NCBI GenBank assembly: GCA_027946365.1
Contig: JAPEUQ010000021.1
Coordinates: 434,001 to 498,000 of the forward strand
DNA: 64,000 nucleotides
From: Kalmusia sp. IMI 367209
Lineage: Eukaryota > Ascomycota > Dothideomycetes > Pleosporales > Didymosphaeriaceae
Direction of reading: 5' to 3'
Shown: positions 31,901 to 43,400 of the stretch, piece after piece
How the letters are laid out: every line of letters begins with the position of its first letter
Position numbering within the stretch: position 1 is the stretch's first letter
The notes under the pieces: model-generated
Told to the model about the DNA's origin: nothing
The model's database searches: none
The model's input: only the letters and a program-made list of their open reading frames with translations
Program-made: the position numbers and the translations under genes

Positions 31901-33496
31901 ATTCCTTCTCGCCGCGAGCCTCGGCCTGAAGGTCAGGAAGTTGGGCCAAAATTAATTCGACCGCCAGATCCCAGCTGCGCCACAAAGGATGGTCGTGCGT
32001 CTGTGGGATCTCAGGGTGAGATACAGGATGACAATGGTATACCCTCATAATGCGTTGTGCGAGAAGATAATTTCGAAACAGCGCTGCCACCATGAGATCT
32101 TGCCTGAACAGTTTCTTAAACAGCGGCTTAGATAGGGAATTCCATGCGATAGTGTCTGTGATGGCGGTGAATATCCAGTTTAGCTCGCCGATGGGTGTCC
32201 TTCGTTCCGAAACTTTGCCTGGGATGTTATGTGCATCACGAAGGGTGATGCTACTTGGAAGGGGGTTCTGTAGAATGAAGAATCTTACCGCCATGGTGAT
32301 GGGGTCTGTTAGACACGAAGTAAAGACGTCAGCGGGAAGCTCCGGATTGGTCGGCAAAGACTCCTTCTCTCGGCAAGCTGCAAGATGTATGCAATCGTTG
32401 AAATCTACTATCTCCACATTAGGATCTCGCCGTTGCGCCTCTTCAAACTCTAGCTGGTGCTTCTCTGCGAATCGGATGAAATTGCTGATGATCAATCCGG
32501 CATCTGAGCAGTCGTAGACGAACAGGCTCGGCGCGCCAATCCAGCTCTGCAGATCGTAAACAGATAAGGGGATATACTGCGTGTAATTCCTATTGAATAC
32601 CCAGATCTCCCCCGAAGATGTTGGCCGGGGCACGCCATGTCCATTGTAGTGAAAAAGGACCCTTTCATTGCGGGCGTTCCGTCGAAGGGTAGACGTGTAC
32701 TTGCGCGTCTCCTCGGTTGTCGGGTCTAAGAGCAGCTTGTAGCGCGTCCGCATGCTCAGTTGTTCATACTGTGTCTGCAGCGCCTTTCCAATCTGGTTCA
32801 TCGGAGTATGTCCTGGAGTCTGAGATGTGACGGTGGGATCTATCCAGCATTCTTCTTTTGCACATGGGTTTGTTTTGATGACGTCGGGAGGATCCACACC
32901 AATGTTCAGGCACAGCGCGAGCACGGCGGACACGGTTTTTAGGCGATCCCGCATGCGCCATTCTTGCAGCGGATATGCTATGGCTTCACTTTTCGGTATG
33001 CCGCCTGTCTCATGCTTCTTCTCCGTATAGTACATGAAGAAAGACTACGCTCGTCAGCTTTCAACCTGCCACGGTCCAGCTGGCAGATACCTACCGAAGT
33101 CAAAAGTTGGTTGTACTCTTCGGAATTCAGTTGGTCGTCCCAGCCGTGCCGTATCTTGAACTGGCCGTCGACGCTTCCGGCTTCGTCGGCGCTCTCTGAT
33201 GGAGATTCGAAATGGCGGGGTCCTATGTCGCTCTTTGCGCGAAGCAGAAGCGGACGTGAAGAGGGTGCGCGTACGCTGTTTGGCCGCGAGGGCACTGCAT
33301 CGGGATCGTAACCGTTCATAGCTACGAGGTTCTGGTTTGAGGCTGACGCAGTGCTAGGGCGCGCAGGTGTTGCATTCTCAGGGCTTTGTGGTTGCGATGG
33401 CGTAGACGGCGCGCCTGCGGTGCCGTTCATGTCTCCGGAAGCGGGCGCGTGCGCGGCGAGAGGGTTGATGTGCAGGTAGTCGTTGGCTGTTCTCAT
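28917..33496 (-). CDS. kog1: Kog1/raptor, TORC1 subunit; one-base frameshift in this sequence
   Basis: The scaffold of TOR complex 1 that recruits substrates to the Tor kinase, acting at the vacuole. Exons: 33095-33496, 29804-33044, 29175-29754 and a tentative last exon 28917-29104; about 1,469 residues after allowing for the shift. Order: a disordered N-terminus (134 residues); the raptor N-terminal caspase-like domain (WRMRDRLKTVSAVLALCLNI; VLFHYNGHGVPRPTSSGEIW; SLFVYDCSDAG); HEAT-type repeats (ILLSSFLDHGPWAVNLALSI; EVRAAMLHALTAFLGI); a Ser/Pro linker; and C-terminal WD40 repeats (MTGSSDGVIKIFRNYDARGK; ELISGCRDGEVKLWDIRMDK). Near 29846-29849 the run TTTT (AAAA on the coding strand) puts GDVK out of frame with the expected continuation VIRVWNAGTEICTS; one fewer base restores the family sequence up to the intron donor. 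The C-terminal exon is weakly supported. It is divergent from the Tea1-like gene. Confidence 0.9.
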
Positions 33497-34794
33497 CTTG
33501 AGCTGCTAGCTGCGGTGACGAATGTCGAGGTCATGTCGCAGGGCGTCGTCGACTTGTCTTGTTGAACGCGCGCAGAATGTGTATTGCCTGTGACAGTGAG
33601 TCGGCGCAGACAGAACGGCACGCCGGTGAGCAAAGCGAGAGTGCAGTGCAGGCCGGTTCGAGGGAGCTGCATATGCCGCCGTCAACATTCACGGTGCGTT
33701 TGTGAAGCTTGGACGGCGCTAGTCCAGATCAGGGCGGGCGGTGAGAGAGGCAGGTGTAACCCAGCACGTTCAAGATTGGAAACGCACAGCCAATGGTAGA
33801 GTGTGCTTACTGGGACGAACTACCGGTACCACGCAGCGTTGTGACAGACGGCTGGCGGCCGTATTGAAGTGTGGTGCTGCGCCTGTAGCGCGCGGGATGC
33901 CCGCTGTTCACCAGGGACAGCAGTCTATACCTACAGTACCTTCCGTGGTTCCCCAACATCGAGTGGAGCCAAGTCTGGGACGGATCGTGAACTCCCTCCA
34001 CCCAACCTGCGCTCTGGAGCTCCAACCAGTTCGGCCTGGTCGCCGCAGTCTCGGTCCCCTGCGTCGTTTCCACAGTGCATGTTGCAAACAGCCAACGGTA
34101 GGACTTCGAGGCGGCCGTCCTCTGTTCCTCTGTTCTGCGTGCTGAGGTAAATTTATACATATGCACGTCAGGAGGCCAGCCGAACCCCTGTCGGTGGCCG
34201 GATCGGACTCAGGGGCATCGGAGACGACGACCCAGCGTGCCAGGCTAGCAGACGAGTGCTGAGCGTGTGCGATGGCGCCAGTAAACAGCGAGCATGGCCG
34301 CCGCATCGCTGTGACGGGCAATTTGTCAAACGCATGCCCGAGTGCCGGTAGTCGAACATCCCGGCCTGGTCTACCAGCTGCTGCGTCTGCGTTGTCCTCT
34401 TCAACGCGTCCTCGCCAGTGCAGCAGCAGTGCACCAGTGCACCAGTGCAGATCCTCTTGGCGAATTGCTCCTGCTCAAGCCCGCGTCCCAGAAAACCGTT
34501 GTGCTCACTTCCTCCCGCTGCAACGCCCCTCGACGTCCCTCTGCCCTCTCGAACATATTGCCTGAGTGCCTGTCTTTTCGCCCTCGAAGATATGCGCGTA
34601 CCGGTTAATGCGCTATCCGCTTGAGACACGCGCTGCACGCCGACTCGCCGCCGCAGTATACCAGCCCCCCGGCTGCTTCGTTCCCGCCCACGAGCGCATC
34701 ACGCTGCCTCCCGCACACTGCGTGTGCACCTCGAATGCCTTTTTGAGGGCGCTGGAAGCCAGTTTGACGTCGCCCTCGGTGCGATACCGCCGCC
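33497..34794. promoter_or_regulatory. Divergent intergenic region KOG1 / Tea1-like gene
   Basis: The 1.3 kb must carry the promoters of two genes reading away from each other. It contains a short imperfect CAGTGCAC repeat (34416-34450) about 350 bp upstream of the kelch gene. Frames on both strands are Arg/Ser/Pro-rich shadows. A small upstream ORF in the long leaders is possible but unproven. Confidence 0.45.
34416..34450. repeat. Imperfect CAGTGCA(C/G) short tandem repeat
   Basis: CAGTGCAGCAGCAGTGCACC then AGTGCACCAGTGCAG: about four degenerate units of 8 bp in the presumed leader or promoter of the kelch gene. Confidence 0.7.
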
Positions 34795-37700
34795 ATGTCG
34801 TTCCTCTTTGGAAAGAAAAATAAGCAGCCGGGCAACGCCCTCCCGCCTGCAACCCGCGATATTGGTTCGTCGCATGGCCAGCCGGGCTCGCAAATACCTA
34901 CGGCGAACGGTGCAGGCGCGCGCGATCCTCCTGAAAAGCAGAGGAGCGGATCGGGGACGCAGGCCTCTACGCCCGGCACTGCGAGTGTGAACAACAGCCT
35001 CAGCTCTCTGCAAGGCCTGGGAAACACCGCAAGCCCCGAGCCCAAAGCCCTTCGCGACCAGGGAAACGCAGATTTCGCAGTACGTTCCGAAATGACTGGC
35101 TCCCGCGCTCTTCAACTTCAATGCGAGTCAACGCATCATGATGCCGTGTACTAATCATAATGTGCAGGGCGGTCCAAGAAACGCTCGCGGCGCCCCAGAA
35201 TCCTCGCCATACCCATGGAGCACCCGCCGGTTGAACTTCACAACGAACGCCTCCCCCTTTCCCCGATATGGAGCAGCCATCAACTCCTCGACCGGCTCGT
35301 CCGGCGTCATCTACATGATGGGCGGTCTCGTGGGGGGTGCCACGGTGAAGGGCGATCTCTGGGTTGCAGAAATGGGGAACGGGAGTATGGCTTGCTACCC
35401 TATATCGACAACTGGGGATGGGCCCGGCCCAAGAGTCGGACACTCCAGCCTTTTGGTCGGGAACGCATTCATAGTCTTCGGCGGAGACACGAAGCTGGAT
35501 GAGAATGATGACTTGGATGATACGCTCTATCTTTTGAATACCTGTAGGTCGCAAGGGAAAGCATTCACTAAGTAGACACTGACTGTGCTCAGCAACAAAG
35601 CACTGGTCCAGAGCACTCCCCCAGGGCCCCCGGCCAACAGGACGGTATGGCCACACATTAAACATCCTAGGATCCAAGATATATATCTTCGGAGGGCAGG
35701 TCGAGGGTTTCTTTTTTAATGACTTGGTTGCTTTCGACCTCAACTCGCTACAGTCCTCTGCCAGTCGGTGGGAAGTATTGCTTCCAAATCAAAAGGAGGG
35801 AACCGTATCGTCACCTCAAGGTCGCTCACCACCTGCTCGTACTAACCACTCTGTGGTCACCTGGAATGACAAGCTCTACCTCTTTGGAGGGACCGATGGC
35901 GTCACTTGGTTCAACGACGTGTGGACTTATGACCCACGCTCAAACAGCTGGAGCGAACTTGAATGCATTGGGTACATACCGGTTGCTCGAGAAGGCCACT
36001 CTGCAACGCTAGTCAATGACACCATGTATGTGTTCGGCGGTCGGACTCAAGATGGCGTTGATCTCGGCGACCTCGCTGCCTTCAGGATATCGTCCCGTCG
36101 TTGGTATATGTTTCAAAACATGGGTCATTCTCCATCCCCTCGATCAGGACATAGCATGACCGCTTTTGGGAAACATGTCATTGCCCTGGCCGGCGAACCA
36201 TCGTCTTCTGTTGCCGACAAGAACGAACTCAGCCTCGCATACATTCTAGACACGTCAAAAATAAGATACCCGCCCAACGAAGCTCCGCCATCTCAGCAGG
36301 CTCTGAATGCCCCTAGGAAAATGAGTGGCGGTGATAGAAGCAACATACCACAGGGCAAAGCTGGCTCACCCCCAATTCGGGAAAGCATGATGCCCAGTGC
36401 GCAACAACCCAGGCCGCAAGATATCATCATGAATGGCACTGGACCAGCTGGGTCTCGTTTACCACGTGCAGCTGGCCCAGCACCTTCCGGTCCGCCTCCC
36501 CTACAACAAGCTCCACAGCCGAGGGGCCCCTTAACGACTAGCGGTAGTGGTTCGCGAAGTAAGACACCGACGAAAGGCGAAAGGGGCTATGGGCCGCCGC
36601 TTGATACCCGAGCTGCATCTTTTGAAAGAGAGAACGTCTCTCTAAGCAACCGGGAGAGCCCCGCCACTTCCGAAGTGCAACCGCAGTCTCTGGCCGAGAA
36701 GGTCAACGGAACTAGGAAGCTTTCGGAGGCCAGCCAGAGCCAACCCAAAGAATCCATGGATACTTCTAGGTCTGGAAGTCTTCTATCACGCAGCGCTTCC
36801 AAGTCCCACCGGCCACAGCATTCCCTGGAAAGCATTGAGCAAGCTGCATCGCGACGATCAAACGAGAATCAGCAGCGTGCTATAAGCAGAGAAGCCGAAC
36901 GGCCACCTGATAGTGGGATCGGTTCGTCCCCTGCGCTCACCCAACAGAACACCGAATTAGCACAACAGGTGGAGACCTTGAAGAGTCGCAACGCATGGTA
37001 TGCGTCCGAGCTCGCCCTTGCTCGCAAGGCTGGATACAATCCCGGGACGGCTACCAGCCCTGTTATCGACGAACGGGCAGCTGATGCCTTTGGAGACGAG
37101 GATAAGCCCTTGTTCGAAGCACTGTTAAAGATGAAGAATGAACTTGAAAGGGTACAGAATTCGATCAAGACTCAAGGAGATGACGCAGCTCGCAGAATCG
37201 CAGAAGTTGAGAGACAACGAGATGCAGCGATCAGCGAAGCGATCTATGCTAAAGCAAAACTAGCTGCCCATGGCGGTGGCAGTCAAGCAGGTACCCCTCA
37301 ACCTGATGCTACTCGGAGTACTGCTACGCCGGATATGGATCGGGTTGCCGACATCAACCGCCGCTTGGCAGCATCGCTAGCAGCTCAAAGCGAGCTCACC
37401 GTCAAGTTAGAAAAACTTACTCACGAAGTTGATGCGGAACGTAAAGCCAAGCAGTTGGCAGATGACACTACAGAAGCTGCACAAAAGCGAGTGCAAGAGC
37501 TCGACTCTTCGCGCCAGAAGAACGCTGCTGAGCTCGAAGGCCTGCGGGCTGCATTGCATGAGGCGGAGCAGATAGCAAGAGAAGCAACAGCGAGCGCAGC
37601 TGAAGCGGAAGCGGCGGCAAAGCTCTTATCTGTCGACAAGAACGAGCTCAGCAGCAAGTTTACAAGGGCTTTGGAAGACTCTAAGAACCACTCCTCGGTT

Positions 37701-39440
37701 CTGCAATCACTCAAAGATGCCGTGTCTGCCTCTTCAGATAAGTCTTCATTGTTGGAAAAACAATTGGAAGAGGAGAGATACCAACGGGAAAGCTTGCGTC
37801 AGAAGCTAGCTCAATTGCGTGCAGAACACGAAGACCAGACAACGGAATTAGAAGCGGCTTCGCAGAAGCTTCGCGACACTGAGGAGCTTGCTGAAAAATA
37901 TGCGGCAGAAGCGCGGTTACACCAGCAAGCTGTTCTCTCGGGACTTGGTCAAATAACCAATCGTGACGAAGCGGACAATGAAGCGATGGACGAACGTGTC
38001 ACTATACTCCAACAGCAAGTTTCAGCTGCAAACGTCATGGTACGCAAGAACCAGACCGCGGCCGATGCTGCGTCCGAAAAGCTACGGCGGGCAGAAGAAA
38101 GAATAGCCGGTTTGGAGGCATATCAAGAACAATCTAGTCGTGAAGGCCTTAGCATCCGGAAGCAACTTCAGCAGGCGATGCGGGACATGCAGGCGACCGA
38201 GGCCGAGAAGGCAGAGCTTCAACAGCAACATGAACGATTACGTCTGGACAGTAATGCTTTCGAGGTTCAACTTAAGACCTTGAAGAACCTGCTTGAAGAA
38301 AGAGGCGTAAGCGCTGTCGATGCACGTCGCTCTAGAGTTTTGGACAGTCCCAGCTCGAGATTTGGAACCCCGGAGCTTAATCGTGTACGTGAATTGGAAC
38401 AGCAGATCGACTCAATGGGTAAAGCTCACGACGAACTGCGTTCTGCCTTCGAACAGCGTGAGCATGACGTCAGCCAACAATGGGAGGAGAAGTTGCAGGC
38501 GTTACATAACGATCACCAGGCCGCTGTTAAATATCTTCGAGGTACCGAAAAAATGCTCACAAAGATGAAGCAAGAGCTGGACCGCCACAAGCATGAGAAG
38601 GCTAAACTTGAGGAAGAGCTTGCACAAACACGACAAGCTTCACGAAGTCCGACCAAGGAGCAGTCCGCGGTATGGGAAGCAGAGCGCGAGGCACTACGCA
38701 CCCAACTTTCTTCTACAGAAGAAAACATGAAGACATCGGTAGCTCGACTCGAGACACAGCTCTCTACGCTGCAGTCTGAGTTAGCTTCTGCCCGGCAAGA
38801 ATCCGAGGCCGCTGCGAAGAACGCTAGGGACGCGGAGTTTTCTGTCCAACAAACCCGCACAGATCTAGAAGCCTTGCGCCTTCTGAATGCTGATCTTGAG
38901 GAGCGGGCTCGCGAAGCCGAAACTCGCGTACAAATGTTCCTCGATCAATTTGAAACCTCTGTTGACAACTACCGCCGTCAATCTCAGCCCCCGACTGGGG
39001 CCGTCAATGGCAGACCTAGCGGCCATCGTCCACATGACAGCATTGCCTCCGGTGACTCAATCTATAGTGACGACGGCACTGCTACTCCTGACGCCGGGAA
39101 CGCACCTAATTCAGCAGCTACGCGAAACTCCATGGCGCTCGACAACCTTGCTTCCGAGCTCGATGCCCTTCGGAGCAACTGGGAGACAACCAACAAGGCT
39201 TATCGATTGAGCGATCGTTTCGATTTTGAGCGCACGCCTATGAGCGAGAAAGGTGAATTTAGCGATTCCCTTTCGGAATGGAGGCAGCGGATGGACATGC
39301 ACGACGATGACGATATCAAGGATCTCAAAAAGCCGGCTGAAGCCCATGACGCTCAAACGACACCGGCACTGGCTTTGGCGCCAGCATCTGCGGCTGCTAC
39401 TACCGCACCTGCCGGTCCCGGCGGCGCGACCATGATATAA
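34795..39440 (+). CDS. teaA: Kelch-repeat cell-end marker, Tea1/TeaA-like
   Basis: A cell-polarity protein delivered on microtubule plus ends to hyphal tips, where it marks growth sites (family knowledge from Tea1 and Aspergillus TeaA). 1,502 residues, three exons: 34795-35079, 35168-35543 and 35593-39440, with introns of 88 and 49 nt. After a ~95-residue disordered N-terminus come six or so kelch repeats (YMMGGLVGGATVKGDLWVAE; RVGHSSLLVGNAFIVFGGDT; RYGHTLNILGSKIYIFGGQV; PPARTNHSVVTWNDKLYLFG; AREGHSATLVNDTMYVFGGR; PRSGHSMTAFGKHVIALAGE). A Ser/Pro-rich linker follows, then ~800 residues of heptad-rich coiled coil from about residue 600 to 1350. The start at 34795 is in good context (GCCGCCATGT) and gives MSFLFGKKNK, as in homologues. 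The C-terminus is Ala/Pro-rich. Confidence 0.93.
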
Positions 39441-40400
39441 ACGATGGGTAAGGCGTTGGTCGGATTGATTTTGGACGCCACAAGAACATTGATACAACAA
39501 GCTCAATTTACCTACACCATTTCTGCAGGATCGGCTTGCTTTCTCTTGGTTTGTTTCATTGGCGCTTGATGGGCCTCGTGGGAGCTTGGTTCTGCCGTCT
39601 TTTCATACACATCGTGCCCGCTTCAAGTTGTTTGTGAGGCTGTTCATTTCCCCGTATTATACCATTTCTTTCTGGGTCTACTGGCTTTTTTGCTTACTTG
39701 GCGTGTGCCATGCTCTAATTCCTAACTCTCCCTAATGTTCTTTTGTATTACATTCACTGCTTGTTTTGGGGTTCGGGTTGTGCGCTACGGGTGGCGTTGC
39801 TGTATGACATAGGTGTGAGGGTGAATATCTTGTGTCTAATGGCTAGCTTGAGAGAATATAGGCTTAGGGAATACCAGTACTGTTGGAAACCGAGGTTGGC
39901 TTCTGTGTGATGTTGCATTGCGCTTTTGGTGATGTTCGCATGTTATCTAGAAGGTGACGTCAAATCACTATGCTTCCATTCCTGCCATCCCAGGAATGGA
40001 TATTGACGAGTCGCCGAACATTGGGCAATTGAAGGAACAAAATCGATGTCTGCCTTATTGTAGGAGATGCGCGCAGGGTATGCAAGGCTTCCGCAGCTTA
40101 GGCGCAGCTTAGCGTGGCGCGCCGTAGGTGCCTATGGTGATCAGTAGGCAACCTCCAGTCGCGACCCTCGCGCGTAGGCAGGTGACTCCACACTCGCCAT
40201 CGCTCAGTCCCCCATTTGAAATGCCAGCGAAAAGGCCGTGGCGAAGAGGTTATGTATAAGAGCGTGCTGCACATCATTCTTGTTCGCTCGTAAAGCTTCA
40301 GCTGCGTCTCCCCGTACCCGCCTCGCCTTCTGAAACAACGACTCCAGTATAAGTCTGCTCGTTCTCCAGGTATTCTTTCTCTTCACACTCACCATAGATC
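39441..40400. other. Intergenic between tandem plus-strand genes
   Basis: 960 bp. The left part is T-rich (39500-39780), as in a 3' untranslated region; the right part, ending TCTTCACACTCACCATAGATC before the ATG, is a C/T/A-rich leader. No further gene or repeat was seen. Confidence 0.45.
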
Positions 40401-43400
40401 ATGGCTTCTTCGTCAACTCTCCCTAGTGTGCCAATGAGGCATGCCGACTTCATCTCTTACATCGAGCATCACCCAACCATGCCGCTGCCAGAACTTCTCG
40501 AACCCTACAAGCAATACGATGCCAAACTCCGCGAAGTCTTCGCACAGGAGCCGAGCCATCCCGCGCTCGCCGACTCGCATCTCAACATTGTCCCCGTTTT
40601 CGCTGGACACGAGCAAAGTCTCAAAGTGAGGGCGCGAGATCTAGACGGCGAAAGTCAAGAGGAGAAGGAGCGGTATGTCATGGCGCTTGTTGAGTCTGAG
40701 AGGCGCAAAAATGGTTCGCCAGCCATTGTGCAAGATCTGAAGGAGTTCCAGCAGAACTTTGCGCTGTTTTGCGAGTCATCGCTTGTGGATCTGGACTGGA
40801 CTAATGTTGTGGCTGCTGGATCGTCGGTGGTAACGTGTTTGTTGCCGGTGCCGGAGCAATGTAAGAGGTCGAAGAGAGCGTTGAGACAGTATTACCATGA
40901 GACTATTGCTCCGGCCTCCGACGTCGATCTCTTCATATACGGACTCAACGAGGAAGAGGCTATTAAGAAGATCATTGAGATCGAACAACGTATTAAGGAC
41001 AGCATCTTGACCGAAACTACCACAATCAGGACAAAGAATGCAATTACTATTGCAAGCCAGTATCCAACCCGTCACATCCAGATTGTGTTACGAATTTACA
41101 AATCCGTGTCAGAAATCCTGACAGGCTTCGATGTCGATTGCTCATGTGCGGCATATGATGGAAAACAGGTCTGGGCTGCGCCTCGAGCCTTGACGGCTTA
41201 CATGACTCAGACCAATACGATTGATCTGACGCGTCGTTCCCCGTCATACGAGAGCCGTTTGTCGAAGTATTCTCACCGGGGCTTCGAGGTGTATTGGCCA
41301 CTGTTGGAACGGTCTCGTGTTGACCCTACAATCTTTGAGCGTAATTTCGCTCGTACCGTTGGTCTGGCGCGATTGCTCGTTCTTGAGCGGCTTCCATCCA
41401 AGTCTGAGCGAGAAGGATATATGGATGAGCGCCGCCGAGAACGTGGGCGCCCAGCCATTAATCGTTACCATAACTTCTCGATGCGAGATAACATTAAAGA
41501 CAGGTATGAGGATGAGGTTGCGGAATGGGTCGATCAAGAAGACGTCAGTGACTATCGTGAGTTGTTAGCTTTTGCATCGCGTGATCGGCACTCAATTTTT
41601 CTATAGATACCTTTACCATCCCTTACGGTCCAAAGTACCATGCGAAGAAGATCGAAAAGCTCTTGTATACGAAAGACTTGCTACTCAACTCGGAGTGGAA
41701 TAAACCTAAAGATCGCGAAGTAAATTTACATCGGCATCCTGCCTTCTTCGGCTATGCCGAAGATATTATCAACGATTGCTGTGGATTCTGTCCTGGGCCA
41801 GTGACTCCCGAGGAACATGACGTGGCCGAAGAAGAGGCCAAGATCTATGTCTCAGGCACAATCTCTTTCATCAAGGATGACCCTGGTCGACAAGCGATAG
41901 GTTCATTCAACCCTATCACGGACGACGACTGGACTGAAATGGCTTATGTTGGAAACACTGCTCGTTTGTGCCAAGCAATTATCGATCGTGATCTTGAGCA
42001 TGTGGTGGACTGGCTGTCTCAAGAGGGATCTGATCCGAATTGCCGGGACTACAGTAAGTACTAATCGTGTATTGTTCATTCGATACAATGCTCATTAAAT
42101 GGCAGCTGGTCGCACTCCACTGCATTTGGCTGTCACGTCGTCATCGCCTGAGATTGTCAGAGCTTTGATAGATCACGGTGCGCGGCTCGTGGCCCGTCTA
42201 GCTGATGGAAGAACGGCTCTTCATCTAGCCGCTGCTCGTGGTAATGTGGAGATGGTTAAAATGATTATGCAGAAGAGCGAGGAAAATGAGGAAGAAGAGG
42301 CTAAGAAGGAAGATATTCGCAAGAAATCGAGAATGGCCGCAAGAGAGTCTAAGGAAAAACACCAATCAACCACGTCGAATGGAGACGAAAGTGATATGGA
42401 GTTAATAGACAAGGACGAGGGTGATTCCGACGATGACGCACGCACAACAACGACAGGGTCGTACGTCAAGATCAAAGAGGATGAGGGGAAGAATGGTGAT
42501 CTACTGCCCGACGAAGACGAAGACGACCCCGATGTGTACGATGTTAACGTTCTCGCGTGGGACCTTCAGGCCTCACCACTCCACCTTGCGATTTTAAATG
42601 GGCACATTGACGTCGTCAAAGAGCTTGTGCAGTCCTTTGGTGCTGACGTTCTTCTACCAATTAAGCTGTTTAACGACTACGATAAATCACCCCGCGGCGC
42701 GATTTTGACCCTTGTTTTGTCTCTTAGTCTGCCGTTGGACAAGGCGAAGGAAATGACCAAGACGCTGTTGAATCTCGGTGCTTCCTCTGCCCAAGCTGAC
42801 ACCAAGCAAGTTACTGCACTTCATTATATCTCTGGCCAAGAACCTGCGCTGCTCGAGACGTTGATCCAGGATGACGAACCGGCCGCCAAGAGAGCAATCA
42901 ACCATCTTGCAATCACTGGAAATATCTGGAATCCAACAGCGCAAAGCCCTCTCATGAGTGCAATTCGTCAAGTCAACGCACTTGCAGCTCTTAAGCTGCT
43001 TGAAACAGGCGCCAGTCCCACCATAACATTTCAAGATTGGATGAAGTCGGCGCAGTCTCAGCATAGTAGCATAGCTCAGAACGACTCTGAGCAGAACACC
43101 AAAATGTTCAATAAAGATGTCGAGCAACCTATCATACTAGCGGTAGAAAGCGAGCTTCCAGAGGTTGCGCTTCGCCTTCTTGAAATGGGCGTCGATCATA
43201 ACGTTCTCACGAGACAAACTCAGCAGTCTCTTGAGTACTCGTGGAACCACTATAATATGGAGTCACTGCTAGACGTGATCCGAAAGAAAATCAGTGATCT
43301 CCGTGGCTTCAAGGAATCGAATGTGCCAACAGAACCTCAAATCAAGCTAAAGGATGGAGTCGACTATCTCAAGGGTATCGAACAGGGAACATACAAGCAC

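Noticed and set aside
33507..34665. Frames between KOG1 and the kelch gene
   Set aside because: Mutually overlapping Arg/Ser/Pro/Cys-rich translations on both strands without motifs; treated as divergent promoter and leaders.
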